This document shows positions 54,343 through 63,982 of a stretch of DNA of 64,000 nt, one piece after another. The notes under the pieces were generated by a model. That model ran no database searches and had not been told where the DNA came from. It saw only the letters and a program-made list of their open reading frames with translations. This stretch comes from Synechococcus sp. PCC 7335. GTDB lineage: Bacteria; Cyanobacteriota; Cyanobacteriia; Phormidesmidales; Phormidesmidaceae. Position numbers and translations under genes: made by a program. The DNA is taken from assembly GCF_000155595.1 (NCBI RefSeq), contig NZ_DS989904.1, positions 2,413,758 to 2,477,757 of the forward strand, given 5' to 3'. Position 1 is the stretch's first letter. The number at the start of each line of letters is the position of its first letter.

Positions 54343-55776
54343 CTAATTGGCTACATCAGATACCGCCGCCGCAGATACACTAGCTGTCGTGGGTGCCTCT
54401 AGGATAGGTTGGGTAGCCGTATCGGCCTCGTCAAGAGGAATACGTTGCAAGCGTGCGCCAGCGTTGCGGAGCTTTTCTTCAAATCTTTCGTAGCCGCGAT
54501 CTAGATGGTGTAGACCATGAAGTGTGGTTTTTCCTTTAGCTGCTAGACCTGCGATCGCTAGCGCTGCTGAGGCACGCAAGTCACTGCCAGTCACAGGAGC
54601 GCCAGATAAGCAAGCGACTCCTTGGACAATAGCACAGTCGCCTTTAACCTTAATATCTGCGCCCATCCGATTGAATTCAGCAACATGCTGTAGTCGGTTC
54701 TCAAATACCGTTTCTGTGACCATGCTACTCCCTTCTGCAAGAGTCAGCAACGCCATAAACTGGGCCTGCATGTCTGTTGGAAAGCCTGGGTAAGGTAGCG
54801 TTTGGATATCAGCAGGTACAATTTTCTCTCCAGGAGAAATCCGAATATTGTTGTTAGCTTCGATCTCGATCTTAGAGCCGGTTTCTCTTAACTTTGATAG
54901 CAGCGGCGATAGGTGGTTTGGGTCGACAGGGCCGACCGTGATCTCTGAACGAGTGATGGCACCAGCCACTAAGAAAGTGCCCGCTTCAATTCGATCTGGA
55001 ATGATGCTGTAGTCGGTAGCATGTAAGCTAGGTACACCTGTAATCACAATGGTGTTTGTCCCGGCGCCAGAGATTTTGGCCCCCATAGCAGCGCAGAAAT
55101 TAGCAAGATCAACGACCTCTGGCTCTTGGGCAGCATTTTCAATCACAGTCTCGCCTTCAGCTAGCGTTGCGGCCATCATCAAGGTCTCGGTCGCGCCAAC
55201 ACTGGGATAGTCTAGATAAATTTTGGCTCCTTTGAGCTTGCCGCTAGCGCCAGGGACATAGGCATGGACAACGCCGTGGTCCATATGAACATGTGCACCA
55301 AGCGACTGAAGACCGCGAATATGAAGGGCAACGGGACGAGCGCCAATGGCACAGCCGCCGGGTAACGGTATGCGAGCTACTCCCAAGCGGGCTAGTAAAG
55401 GACCGATCACAAAAAAGGTCGCGCGTAGCTTACTAACAATGTCGTAGGGTGCTTTGGAATGGCTAATGTGGCTACCGTCTATATCCAAAGTATCTCCATC
55501 TCGATGGACTTTGAGTCCCAGCGCTTCTAAGACACTTGCCATTCGACCAATATCCATAAGATCTGGAATATTGCGAATACGACAGGTCTGTGAGCATAGA
55601 AGTGCGCCTCCCAACACCACTAGAGCTGAGTTTTTCGCACCGCTCACTGGAATGTGACCGCTCAGCTTAGTATCACCCCAAATCTCGATGACAGATTCTG
55701 ATACAGGCTGTGATTGGGTGTCAGCGGACTGGTCCTTGATTGATAAGTTAGAGATGACGATAGGATTGCCCTCCAT
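54343..55776 (-). CDS. murA: UDP-N-acetylglucosamine 1-carboxyvinyltransferase
   Basis: First committed peptidoglycan step, transferring enolpyruvate from PEP to UDP-GlcNAc. 477 residues, longer than the usual 420-440 because of about 25 extra N-terminal and 30 C-terminal Ala/Thr-rich residues. The PEP-binding loop [17 protein letters not shown] includes the catalytic Cys142, target of fosfomycin. [16 protein letters not shown] and [16 protein letters not shown] are conserved. Confidence 0.97.
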   Translation of the reverse strand: MEGNPIVISNLSIKDQSADTQSQPVSESVIEIWGDTKLSGHIPVSGAKNSALVVLGGALLCSQTCRIRNIPDLMDIGRMASVLEALGLKVHRDGDTLDIDGSHISHSKAPYDIVSKLRATFFVIGPLLARLGVARIPLPGGCAIGARPVALHIRGLQSLGAHVHMDHGVVHAYVPGASGKLKGAKIYLDYPSVGATETLMMAATLAEGETVIENAAQEPEVVDLANFCAAMGAKISGAGTNTIVITGVPSLHATDYSIIPDRIEAGTFLVAGAITRSEITVGPVDPNHLSPLLSKLRETGSKIEIEANNNIRISPGEKIVPADIQTLPYPGFPTDMQAQFMALLTLAEGSSMVTETVFENRLQHVAEFNRMGADIKVKGDCAIVQGVACLSGAPVTGSDLRASAALAIAGLAAKGKTTLHGLHHLDRGYERFEEKLRNAGARLQRIPLDEADTATQPILEAPTTASVSAAAVSDVAN

Positions 55777-55940
55777 AAAAGGTAAAGAAAAATTGATTGG
55801 GACAATTTGGTATGGATTCTACCCGAAACTCTTCGTTTTCTCCTGATTAATTTGAAATTTCACCGCCTGCGTAGGGAAATCATACTTTTATCAAAGCTAA
55901 TGCGCTCCAAGTCTTTGTCTGGAAAAGGCTTAAAGAGGCC

Positions 55941-55970
55941 AAGAAAGGGGGAAGAAAGGGGGGAAGAAAA
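55941..55970. repeat. Purine-rich direct repeats
   Basis: Three imperfect units AAGAAAGGGGG, AAGAAAGGGGGG, AAGAAAAGC upstream of the tRNA-Leu(CAG) gene and of murA. The G-runs are short. No function assigned. The surrounding 309-base gap (55777-56085) has no gene. Confidence 0.75.
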
Positions 55971-56085
55971 GCTTGGTTGTTGACGGATGGCCCTCACTGC
56001 TAGATTATTGTTAATCGCAGCTATACAGCGATTGTCAATACGCCCATAGACCGTTTGGCTTATAGGACGTTTCTGACTATTTTGT

Positions 56086-56169
56086 GCGGGACTGGCGGAA
56101 TTGGTAGACGCGCTAGATTCAGATTCTAGTGTTCGCAAGGACTTCCGGGTTCAAGTCCCGGGTTCCGCA
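56086..56169 (+). tRNA. tRNA-Leu(CAG)
   Basis: Class II tRNA, 84 bases: acceptor GCGGGAC / GTTCCGC, D-loop GGCGGAATTGGTAGACGC, anticodon stem CTAGA-TTCAGAT-TCTAG with anticodon CAG, variable arm GTTCGCAAGGACT, T-arm CCGGGTTCAAGTCCCGG, discriminator A. CCA not encoded. Two tRNA-Leu genes within 3.2 kb, on opposite strands. Confidence 0.97.
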
Positions 56170-56360
56170 TAAATTTGTTTAATTGACGAATTGCTTCAAA
56201 CAGCAGGCTCCTTGGCTCTACTAGCTAAGGGCCTTTTTATTGGCTTTTGATGAGGAGTGTTGAGTTTTTTGGGTGTGTGCTGCTCCAATGTATATGACGA
56301 CGCTCGCGACTATTCCCCCTCGCTGATGTGCCTTTCCTGCTGTCCATACTTATCTAGCCT

Positions 56361-57170
56361 ATGCTCACCAGCTTGCAAAACCAAACGGTCAAACAGCTTC
56401 GCAAGTTTCAGCAGCCGAAGGAGCGTAGAAAACAGTCGGTGCTGCTGTTAGAAGGAACTCATCTAATCGAGGCAGCGTGTGAGGTTCGCTATCCGCTGCA
56501 AACGCTTTGTTACACCGAAGCTTGGCAAGTCAGGCACAAGCGGCTATGTGAGGAAGCGATCGCCCAATCCCATCAAGTAGAACTTGTTTCCCCAGAAGTC
56601 CTCAAATCTATTGCTAGTACCATCACTCCCGATGGAGCGATTGCGATCGCACCTCGACGCAACGTGTGGAAGGCTGAATCAGGCCGGCCTAAAGATATGG
56701 TGAGTCTAGGTGTCATCCTCGAAACGCTTCAAGATCCAGGTAATCTCGGTACGATCATCCGTACATCTGCAGGCGTAGGTAGTGACGGGCTCTGGCTCAG
56801 TCACGACAGCGTAGACTTAGGCCATCCAAAGGTATTACGAGCGTCGGTAGGACAGTGGTTTCGGATGCCGATGGCAACCGTGGATGTAGTGGAACAGGCA
56901 AGCACGCTCAGACAAAATGGCGTGCAGGTAGTCGCAACGACAGCCGCTGCTGAGCTGGACTATTGGCAGTTGGACTTGCAGCGCCCTACCGTATTTTTGA
57001 TGGGAAACGAAGGCGCAGGGCTTTCGGATGCGCTAATGGCCTGTGCCTCAGTCACCGTAAAGATTCCAGTGGCGCCAGAGGTAGAGTCGCTCAACGTGGC
57101 GATTTCTACAGCGCTGTTGCTGTATGAGGCAAAGCGGCAGCGACAAGTGGTTAGTTGTGGCGATCACTAG
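56361..57170 (+). CDS. TrmH/SpoU-family RNA 2'-O-methyltransferase
   Basis: A 269-residue SPOUT methyltransferase. An N-terminal L30e-like substrate-binding domain (VLLLEGTHLIEAACE) is followed by the knotted domain with motif 1 ILETLQDPGNLGTIIRTSAG, motif 2 FLMGNEGAGLSD and motif 3 IPVAPEVESLNVAISTALLLYE. Likely 2'-O-methylation of rRNA or tRNA; the site is not inferable. The stop directly abuts the next gene region. Confidence 0.92.
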   Translation: MLTSLQNQTVKQLRKFQQPKERRKQSVLLLEGTHLIEAACEVRYPLQTLCYTEAWQVRHKRLCEEAIAQSHQVELVSPEVLKSIASTITPDGAIAIAPRRNVWKAESGRPKDMVSLGVILETLQDPGNLGTIIRTSAGVGSDGLWLSHDSVDLGHPKVLRASVGQWFRMPMATVDVVEQASTLRQNGVQVVATTAAAELDYWQLDLQRPTVFLMGNEGAGLSDALMACASVTVKIPVAPEVESLNVAISTALLLYEAKRQRQVVSCGDH

Positions 57171-57224
57171 TTGTCCAAAGTAACCCTTTCGGTTGAAAAT
57201 AACAGTGACTATAAGGAGCGCGCA

Positions 57225-58658
57225 GTGGATTTGGCATTTGACTACGACTTAGTAATTATTGGTGCAGGGGTAGGGGGCCACGGGGCGGCGCTACATGCGG
57301 TGCAGCGCGGTCTAAAGACCGCCATTGTCGAAGCTGGCGATATGGGCGGCACCTGCGTAAACCGAGGCTGCATTCCTTCTAAGGCGCTGCTAGCAGCTTC
57401 GGGTCGAGTGCGCGAGATGCGCGATCAGCAGCATCTAAAGGCGATGGGTATTAGCTTGTCAGGGGTCGGCTTTGACCGCGAGAAGATTTCTAATCATGCC
57501 AAGAACTTAGTTGGCAAGATTCAAGGTGATCTCACCGGCAGCCTAACTCGATTAGGCGTAGATATCATTCGAGGTTGGGGTAAGATTGCCAGCACGCAAA
57601 AAGTCTCTATCAAAGACGAAAGCGGTGAGCGCACCATTACTGCCAAGGATATTATTTTGTCTCCTGGCTCAGTGCCATTTGTGCCTAGAGGCATCGAGAC
57701 AGATGGCAAGACGGTCTATACCAGCGATGAAGCCGTACGATTGGACTGGTTGCCCGAGTGGGTAGCGATTATTGGTAGCGGCTACATTGGTCTAGAATTT
57801 TCAGACGTTTATACAGCGCTCGGATCTGAAGTCACCATGATTGAGGCATTAGACCAGCTAATGCCGACATTTGATCCTGATATTGCTAAGCAGGCTGAGC
57901 GAGTGCTGATCAAGCCTCGTGATATTGAGACTCGGGTAGGGCTACTGGCTAAAAAGATTACGCCGGGTGCGCCAGTTGTAATCGAGCTAGCTGATCCAAA
58001 AACGATGGAGACTGTTGATACCTTAGAAGTCGATGCTTGTTTGGTAGCGACGGGTCGGATTCCGGCAACAAAGAATCTAGATTTAAACATGGTGGCTGTA
58101 GAAACCGATCGGCGCGGCTTTATTCCGGTTGACGAGCACCTAGCGGTATTGCGTGATGGCAAGCCTGTTCCTCATCTGTATGCGATCGGTGATGCGAATG
58201 GCAAGATGATGCTAGCCCACTCCGCTTCTGCGCAAGGAATCGTGGCTGTTGATAATATCTGCGGTGAGTCTCGCACTGTTGACTACAACGCGATTCCAGC
58301 AGCGGCCTTCACTCATCCGGAAGTGAGTTTTGTTGGCCTAACTGAGCCAGCGGCTAAGGCTCAAGGTGAAGCAGAAGGCTATGAAGTGGCTTCTGTTCGC
58401 AGCTATTTCAAAGCAAATTCGAAAGCGCTAGCAGAAGGTGAAACTGAAGGATTAGCTAAGGTGATTTACCGTAAGGATACAGGCGAAGTGATGGGAGCAC
58501 ATATCATTGGCTTGCATGCAGCTGATCTGATTCAAGAAGCAGCCAATGCGATCGCCCAAAAGCAATCCGTCACTGAGCTATCTAAATTCGTCCACACGCA
58601 CCCGACGCTGTCCGAAGTCCTTGACGAAGCCTACAAGCGGGCTAAGGTAACCGCGTAA
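57225..58658 (+). CDS. lpdA: Dihydrolipoyl dehydrogenase (E3)
   Basis: FAD flavoprotein, E3 of 2-oxoacid dehydrogenases and glycine cleavage. The frame opens at TTG 57171 right after the methyltransferase stop. I choose GTG 57225, because AAGGAG lies 7 bases upstream and it leaves 477 residues starting [18 protein letters not shown]. Redox disulfide in [19 protein letters not shown] motif [15 protein letters not shown]-terminal catalytic His in HTHPTLSE. Confidence 0.96.
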   Translation: MDLAFDYDLVIIGAGVGGHGAALHAVQRGLKTAIVEAGDMGGTCVNRGCIPSKALLAASGRVREMRDQQHLKAMGISLSGVGFDREKISNHAKNLVGKIQGDLTGSLTRLGVDIIRGWGKIASTQKVSIKDESGERTITAKDIILSPGSVPFVPRGIETDGKTVYTSDEAVRLDWLPEWVAIIGSGYIGLEFSDVYTALGSEVTMIEALDQLMPTFDPDIAKQAERVLIKPRDIETRVGLLAKKITPGAPVVIELADPKTMETVDTLEVDACLVATGRIPATKNLDLNMVAVETDRRGFIPVDEHLAVLRDGKPVPHLYAIGDANGKMMLAHSASAQGIVAVDNICGESRTVDYNAIPAAAFTHPEVSFVGLTEPAAKAQGEAEGYEVASVRSYFKANSKALAEGETEGLAKVIYRKDTGEVMGAHIIGLHAADLIQEAANAIAQKQSVTELSKFVHTHPTLSEVLDEAYKRAKVTA

Positions 58659-58697
58659 GTAGCACATTGTTGATCACTGTTCCACTCTTCACTGTTC

Positions 58698-59588
58698 ATG
58701 AAAATCCGTCGCCGCCCTCCAAGCACACCGATCTCAGTCAAACATCTCGAATATCAAATTGAGATGCCTGACGCGGAGCCCCGTAATATTCTTGAGAAGA
58801 TCGTGTGGCACAAAGAGGCAGAGGTCGCCAGGCTGCGGGAGAAAGTGCCTTTGGCTAGTTTGCAACGTCAGGTACAAGGACTACCGGCTACTCGCGGTTT
58901 CGTCACGGCGCTGCGCGAACAATCAACCAAGCAAAGTCCGGCTCTGATTGCAGAAGTTAAAAAAGCATCACCAAGCAAAGGCGTTATTAGAGAGGACTTT
59001 GATCCGATCGAGATTGCCAAAAGCTATCAGTCTGGCGGTGCAGCCTGTCTGTCTGTTTTGACCGATAGTGAATTTTTCCAAGGTAGCTTCACCTATCTCA
59101 GTCAGATTCGTCAGGCGGTAGACCTACCACTTCTGTGTAAGGAGTTCATAATCTACCCCTATCAAATCTATCAAGCTCGCCTAGCCGGTGCTGATGCAAT
59201 CCTTCTGATAGCAGCGATTTTGACAGATAAAGATATCGGATACTTCACTAAGATTGCCAAGGTCTTAGGGTTAGATGCGCTAGTTGAAACTCATACTGTT
59301 GAAGAGTTTGAGCGGGTGATATCCATTGATGGTGTTGAGCTAGTTGGCATCAACAATCGAAACTTGGAAGATTTTACGGTGAGTTTAGAGACGACTCGGC
59401 AGGTCGTGGAAAAGTTTGGAGATGCGATCGCCCAAAAGCAACTCCTCTTGGTCAGTGAATCTGGCATTCATACTTCTAGTGATGTCACTACGGTCGCGGC
59501 AGCTGGGGCTAGAGCAATCTTGGTGGGCGAATCGCTGATGAAGCAGCCTGATCCTGGCGTGGCCATCGGTAAATTGCTCTCTCCTTGA
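58698..59588 (+). CDS. trpC: Indole-3-glycerol-phosphate synthase
   Basis: Tryptophan pathway TIM-barrel enzyme, 296 residues. Phosphate and catalytic segments: [66 protein letters not shown] and [13 protein letters not shown]. It is monofunctional. The first 30 residues are longer than in E. coli, typical of cyanobacteria. 39 bases after lpdA. Confidence 0.96.
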   Translation: MKIRRRPPSTPISVKHLEYQIEMPDAEPRNILEKIVWHKEAEVARLREKVPLASLQRQVQGLPATRGFVTALREQSTKQSPALIAEVKKASPSKGVIREDFDPIEIAKSYQSGGAACLSVLTDSEFFQGSFTYLSQIRQAVDLPLLCKEFIIYPYQIYQARLAGADAILLIAAILTDKDIGYFTKIAKVLGLDALVETHTVEEFERVISIDGVELVGINNRNLEDFTVSLETTRQVVEKFGDAIAQKQLLLVSESGIHTSSDVTTVAAAGARAILVGESLMKQPDPGVAIGKLLSP

Positions 59589-59605
59589 TTGCCGAGGCAT
59601 AAGCA

Positions 59606-59634
59606 TTTACAAAATCTGCTGATACTCATATAAT
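59606..59634 (+). promoter_or_regulatory. Predicted rpsN promoter
   Basis: TTTACA (59606-59611), a 17-base spacer, and a perfect TATAAT (59629-59634), 39 bases before the rpsN ATG. This is the best sigma-70-type promoter I see in the window. Confidence 0.7.
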
Positions 59635-59673
59635 CAAAGACTGTGTAATAAAAATAGTAAGTAAACCTGCCTC

Positions 59674-59976
59674 ATGGCTAAGAAAAGCATGGTTGCGCGC
59701 CAAAAGAAGCGTGAAAAATTAGTCGCAAAGTACGCTGATAAGCGTGAAGCTTTGCTCAAAGAATTTGCCCAAGCGCCTAACCAGGCTCAAAAGCTGGCCA
59801 TTCATCGTCAAATTCAACAGTTGCCTAGAAACAGTGCGCCTTCTCGCCTGAATAATCGCTGTTGGAAGACAGGGCGTCCCCGTGGCTATTATCGTGACTT
59901 TGGTCTCTGCCGTAACGTCTTGCGCGATATGGCTCACCAAGGTCTTTTACCTGGCGTCGTTAAGTCCAGCTGGTAA
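59674..59976 (+). CDS. rpsN: 30S ribosomal protein S14
   Basis: A 100-residue S14 of the long (zinc-free) type: [40 protein letters not shown] and the C-terminal [20 protein letters not shown]. The short CxxC...CxxC form is absent. It is monocistronic, with its own promoter and terminator, unlike the S10/spc arrangement. Confidence 0.98.
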   Translation: MAKKSMVARQKKREKLVAKYADKREALLKEFAQAPNQAQKLAIHRQIQQLPRNSAPSRLNNRCWKTGRPRGYYRDFGLCRNVLRDMAHQGLLPGVVKSSW

Positions 59977-59980
59977 AGTA

Positions 59981-60018
59981 TAGTAGTGAGCCTAGCTAAT
60001 AGTAGTGAGCCTAGCTAA
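59981..60018 (+). repeat. 19-bp perfect tandem duplication
   Basis: TAGTAGTGAGCCTAGCTAA at 59981-59999 repeated at 60000-60018, just past rpsN and before its terminator. Confidence 0.95.
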
Positions 60019-60065
60019 CAGAGTAGGTAAAAGCTAAGAAAAAGCAAAAGCCAGGAAGACATTTC

Positions 60066-60109
60066 AAGAAAGGGAGCTTCACTATTGCGGTGAAGCTCCC
60101 TTTCTTATG
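60066..60109 (+). terminator. Strong terminator after rpsN
   Basis: A 16-bp perfect stem AAGAAAGGGAGCTTCA (60066-60081) / TGAAGCTCCCTTTCTT (60091-60106), loop CTATTGCGG. Both ends are A/T-rich, so it could also terminate the minus-strand M56 gene. Confidence 0.9.
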
Positions 60110-60157
60110 GTTCGTCGTAAGCTAAGTGACCAAAGCTATAGTAGCGGCAGTGGCCTG

Positions 60158-61021
60158 TCAGTGATGAAATGGGATAGTCAGTAGCGGGGTCAGCGATAAT
60201 GACACCGCTAGCCAATGTTCCGGCAGGATTCTGAGTGATTTAATATCTTCGCTAAGCAGCGCATCCACTCTCTGATTGAGACGGCTCTGTGGAGTCGGCC
60301 AACTGAATCCCGGACAGGTTTCTTCTGCAGTCGTCAGCGGGGCTTGAATAACGCTTAACAAAGATTCTGCTAAAACGAGGGTATCGACACTTCTAGCAGC
60401 CCAGCGGTCAGCTCGAATTTCTCGAAGCAGCATTAGCTCTTGCCACAGTGTTTCGGTGTAGGGAAGCCAACTAGAGAGACGACGAAGTCCGCCTAGCCAA
60501 AAGAACCAAAAAGTGTCACGGTAGTGGGCGTGTCCAGCTTCGTGGGCAAGGACTGCCCGCAGATGTTCGGCATCCAAGCAGTTCAGTAGGCCTTGACTGA
60601 GGATAAGCTCAGATGACCATAGACCGACTCTAGCGCAGTAGACGGCCGCAGAGTCTATCAATCTACTGACTGTGGTGCTCTCAGAGGTGCGAATAGTATG
60701 TACAGGATAGTTTTGGATAGCATGATGCCGTATCCTAATCGATAGCCAGCCAAGCCTTGCCCATAAAGCTAGGGCACCTAAAATAAAACTGAAGGAAAAA
60801 AGGTAGCTGAGCCAGCCGTCTAAATGATGAGAGCTGCTAGGACCCATAACGACTATGGCAATCGCAGTTGTCAGCAGCAGCAACGGTGGTGCAACGAAAG
60901 CAGTCAGAGTACGAGTCCAGCGTGAAGACCATTGGTAGGAAGGTGCCGTCAGAAACTGACTCAGCACGCGAGCTACAACGGCGATCGCGATTGACAACCC
61001 GATCATCTGTAGATGCATCAT
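60158..61021 (-). CDS. M56-family (BlaR1-like) membrane peptidase
   Basis: A 287-residue protein with about five hydrophobic segments and the zinc motif HEAGH (160-164) in LRAVLAHEAGHAHYRDTFWF. The third ligand Glu may be in LLREIRADRWAARS. It resembles the protease half of BlaR1/MecR1 but lacks the extracellular penicillin-sensor domain. It overlaps the BlaI-like repressor gene by 4 bases (ATGA), so the pair is a unit. The natural signal is unknown. Confidence 0.9.
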   Translation of the reverse strand: MMHLQMIGLSIAIAVVARVLSQFLTAPSYQWSSRWTRTLTAFVAPPLLLLTTAIAIVVMGPSSSHHLDGWLSYLFSFSFILGALALWARLGWLSIRIRHHAIQNYPVHTIRTSESTTVSRLIDSAAVYCARVGLWSSELILSQGLLNCLDAEHLRAVLAHEAGHAHYRDTFWFFWLGGLRRLSSWLPYTETLWQELMLLREIRADRWAARSVDTLVLAESLLSVIQAPLTTAEETCPGFSWPTPQSRLNQRVDALLSEDIKSLRILPEHWLAVSLSLTPLLTIPFHH

Positions 61022-61479
61022 GATCGTTGGCCTCCCTCCTGGTCCTGCTGCCGTTTTTGAGACTGCTGTTCTCTTGCTGCCCTAGCAGCTTTGACCTTCT
61101 GAGCGATCGCATCAAGCTGATCTAAACTATCGTCGTCCAACGTATCGGCAAATGCGGCAACAACCTCTGGACTACCCACTGCTAAGAACTGATGTAGCTG
61201 CTGACGCGCCTTAAGAATTTCTGCACTACGCCGACTGACGAGCGCTTTCCAGATGTGAACTCGTTTTTGGCGATCGCAGCTCACCCAACCTTTCTTAATC
61301 AGCCGCTTTAGCACAGTCGAGACAGACGAATACGTCAGCTCTCGTTCGATGTCCTCTAGAATATGCTGATGAATAGCCGTCGCTGATGCCGGTCCGAGTA
61401 GCCACAGAATCTCGATAATCTCGGCCTCGAGCGGGCCTAATCTCAGGTTCTGAGGTTGATGCGACGGAAAGGGAGTCAT
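61018..61479 (-). CDS. BlaI/MecI-family transcriptional repressor
   Basis: A 153-residue winged-helix repressor. The DNA-binding domain is RLGPLEAEIIEILWLLGPAS ATAIHQHILEDIERELTYSS VSTVLKRLIKKGWV, followed by the dimerisation and cleavage region and a basic Gln-rich tail. In the family, the partner M56 protease inactivates the repressor. Cyanobacterial BlaI-like proteins are not tied to beta-lactam resistance. The operator region is upstream (61480-61552). Confidence 0.92.
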   Translation of the reverse strand: MTPFPSHQPQNLRLGPLEAEIIEILWLLGPASATAIHQHILEDIERELTYSSVSTVLKRLIKKGWVSCDRQKRVHIWKALVSRRSAEILKARQQLHQFLAVGSPEVVAAFADTLDDDSLDQLDAIAQKVKAARAAREQQSQKRQQDQEGGQRS

Positions 61480-61552
61480 CTGCGATATGGCCGTAACGTC
61501 TTAGAGCCTAAAGCCTATCATCTAAACGGATATCGCAGGTTGACAGCCTGTC
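61480..61552. promoter_or_regulatory. Candidate BlaI operator region
   Basis: Two perfect symmetries in the metK-blaI gap: CTGCGATAT (61480-61488) / ATATCGCAG (61530-61538), and the compact palindrome GACAG-C-CTGTC (61542-61552), which loosely recalls the ACA/TGT arms of BlaI/CopY-type sites. Which of these, if either, is an operator cannot be told. Confidence 0.35.
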
Positions 61553-61563
61553 GACAAATTGGG

Positions 61564-62825
61564 TTATACGCTAACAGCTTCCCTTTGATTAACAGCTGCC
61601 TTCAACTCCGCTACCTTGTCTGTTTTTTCCCAGGGCAGGTCTAGATCGTCTCTGCCGAAATGACCATACGCAGCAACTTCCTGATAGAAGCGACCGCCTC
61701 GTTCTGCGGGCAACTTGTGTAAGTTGAAAGTTTCAATGATACCGGCAGGCCGCAGTTCGAAGTGGTCAGTGATGAGTTCGAGCAACTTGTTATCTGAGAC
61801 AGTACCCGTGCCAAAAGTTTCAACGAAAATACTTGTAGGTCTAGCCACGCCAATCGCATAGCTAAGCTGCACCTCGCATTTATCCGCAAGACCTGCCGCT
61901 ACAATATTTTTGGCAACATATCGGCAAGCATAGGCCGCGCTGCGATCAACTTTCGTAGGATCCTTTCCAGAGAAAGCACCGCCACCGTGCCTAGAGTAAC
62001 CGCCATAGGTGTCAACAATAATCTTGCGCCCAGTCAAGCCAGAGTCGCCTTGAGGTCCACCAATGACGAACTTACCGGTGGGATTTACCAGAAAGCGGGT
62101 TGTGTCCGAGGGTTGAATGGTCAATCCAGCAAAAGAAGGTAATACAACCGCCTCCCAAAGATCTTTTTTGATTCGAGCCTGTACATCATCGTTACTGCTC
62201 AAATCATCAATAGTTTCCTGGTGCTGAGTAGAAACTAGGATAGTATCGATGCCAACCGGACGACCGTCTTCATATTCAACGGTGACCTGAGTCTTTCCAT
62301 CTGGGCCAAGGTAGGCAAGCCGGCCGCTTTTTCTCACGGTGGCTAGCTCGCGGGATATTCTATGGGCAAGGCTGATAGGCAGAGGCATCATCTCTGGTGT
62401 TTCATTGCAAGCAAATCCAAACATAATGCCCTGATCGCCCGCGCCAATAGCATCCCAACGTTCGTCGCTAGTCTGTTCGCGAGTTTCTTGAGCCTGGTCA
62501 ACCCTTGGGCAATATCTGCTGACTGCTCATCCAAGGCAATCAAGACAGAGCAGCTATCAGCGGAAAAACCGTTGTTTTTTGGGTTGGTGTAGCCAATTTC
62601 GGTAATCTTCTCACGAACAACTTTCACAAAATTCGCGGAGGCACTAGAAGAAATCTCTCCAGTGACAATGACTAAACCCGTATTGACAACAACCTCAGCC
62701 GCAACCCGACTGCTAGGATCTAGGGCAAGCATTGTGTCTAATATCGTGTCTGAGATCTGATCACAAATTTTATCGGGATGCCCTTCTGTGACTGATTCTG
62801 ACGTAAACAGATAGCGGCGAGACAA
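61564..62825 (-). CDS. metK: Methionine adenosyltransferase, split by a one-base frameshift
   Basis: SAM synthetase, about 420 residues if restored. The N-terminal part starts at TTG 62825 (AAGGAG about 10 bases upstream) with [20 protein letters not shown] and ends the conserved frame at [11 protein letters not shown]. The rest follows in the -1 frame: [39 protein letters not shown] onward. One G is missing in the run at 62502-62504 (plus strand CCC). Everything else is conserved, including the P-loop-like [17 protein letters not shown] sequencing error is more likely than loss of an essential gene. Confidence 0.93.
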
Positions 62826-63250
62826 TAGCCAATTCTCCTTAACCTGGGATTCGAAGCTTTTTATAGATAGATCCAGTCGTTTTGTTTTACTTCATGCATC
62901 ACTGTCAAGACCTTATAACGCACTTCATCGCGCATGAAGGTGTTAACAACGTGATAACAAGATAAGCCACAACCCTCTTTTTAGTACAGCAAGATGACCT
63001 TTTTAGTACAGCAAGATGACCAAGTACAGCGAGATGGCTCACAAAACGGATAGACAAAACACGCAAGCCTTGCATGTTTTTTTGACATAGTATCTAAGGT
63101 ACCTTCCTATGCGTATCACTCCATCTATCTCTGCACCAATCGAAAGCACTAATAGCCTTCTAGCTGAAACGTTCATCGTCGTGACTGCTTGTGTAAATAG
63201 CCCTAGTCGGATCTCTACAGTGAGAAGATGAATAGAGTAAGACAGTCACT
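62826..63250. other. Intergenic region upstream of metK
   Basis: 425 bases. Contains a 22-bp tandem duplication CTTTTTAGTACAGCAAGATG AC (62977-62998 and 62999-63020) and a third partial copy (CAAGTACAGCGAGATGGC). No SAM-riboswitch family consensus is recognisable to me, and no gene. Confidence 0.55.
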
Positions 63251-63982
63251 CTAGCAACGAATCTGTGACAGGTCCGAAAAAGTTTTGACATCCGGGGCGA
63301 TGATAGGCGATCGCGTCCAACCTCCGACCATACCCAAAAAATCAGCAGCTCCTTGTCTTGCCAACGCTAGATCAGCAGCCGAATCGCCAATAACCAAGGT
63401 TCTAGCCGGACTGACGGATAAAGACTCGCAGGCGAAGGCAAGAAACTCAGGATGTGTCTTGAGCGGAAACCCTCTAGCAGCACCGCAGTACCAGCTAATG
63501 TCAGTAAGACTATAGTGCTCTACGAATTCAGCCACCTGCGAGTGCAAATCACTCGAAACAATGCCAAGTTTGACCTTGGCTAGGGATAGCCGAGATAGTA
63601 AAGGTCGTACGCCTTCTAGCAACGGTGTTTTCTCAACTTTTGGGACGAGCCTATCTTCAGCCTCGGAAAAAGCGGAATGAGCGATCGCCCGAGCTTCGAT
63701 CCAGCCTTTACCCGTTGCAGCGATATGAGCAGCAGTAGCCACTTCATTTTCCTCACGGCTGCCTACTGCTAATAGTCCAGTTGGGTCGATGTCGGTCGCT
63801 GTCAGACCAAAAGTAGTTAGTAATTGAGCGTGAAAGGCAGCAGGCTGATTCGGAACGCACCGTGAGCGTGCTATTCCTATTTTCTTGAGATACCCCTCCA
63901 CATTCGCTAACGTTCCATCTTTGTCAAATAATACAGCCTGAATATGTTCAAACTTGTGAGCTTGACAGTAGATGGTTGCCAT
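63251..63982 (-). CDS. HAD-superfamily hydrolase
   Basis: A 243-residue phosphatase-like protein. Motif I is FDKDGTL with nucleophile D20 and D22; motif II is the Ser in LGIVSSDLHS; motif III Lys is in FPLKTHPE; motif IV is VIGDSAADLALAR. The cap domain (about 40-115) is helical (C1-type), as in phosphoglycolate phosphatase or beta-phosphoglucomutase-type enzymes. Substrate unknown. Confidence 0.92.
   Translation of the reverse strand: MATIYCQAHKFEHIQAVLFDKDGTLANVEGYLKKIGIARSRCVPNQPAAFHAQLLTTFGLTATDIDPTGLLAVGSREENEVATAAHIAATGKGWIEARAIAHSAFSEAEDRLVPKVEKTPLLEGVRPLLSRLSLAKVKLGIVSSDLHSQVAEFVEHYSLTDISWYCGAARGFPLKTHPEFLAFACESLSVSPARTLVIGDSAADLALARQGAADFLGMVGGWTRSPIIAPDVKTFSDLSQIRC

Noticed and set aside
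55860..56138. 92-codon minus-strand frame over tRNA-Leu(CAG)
   Set aside because: It covers the tRNA on the opposite strand and shows no protein-like composition.
62826..63250. SAM riboswitch upstream of metK
   Set aside because: No SAM-I, SAM-II or SAH consensus blocks are visible; only tandem repeats.
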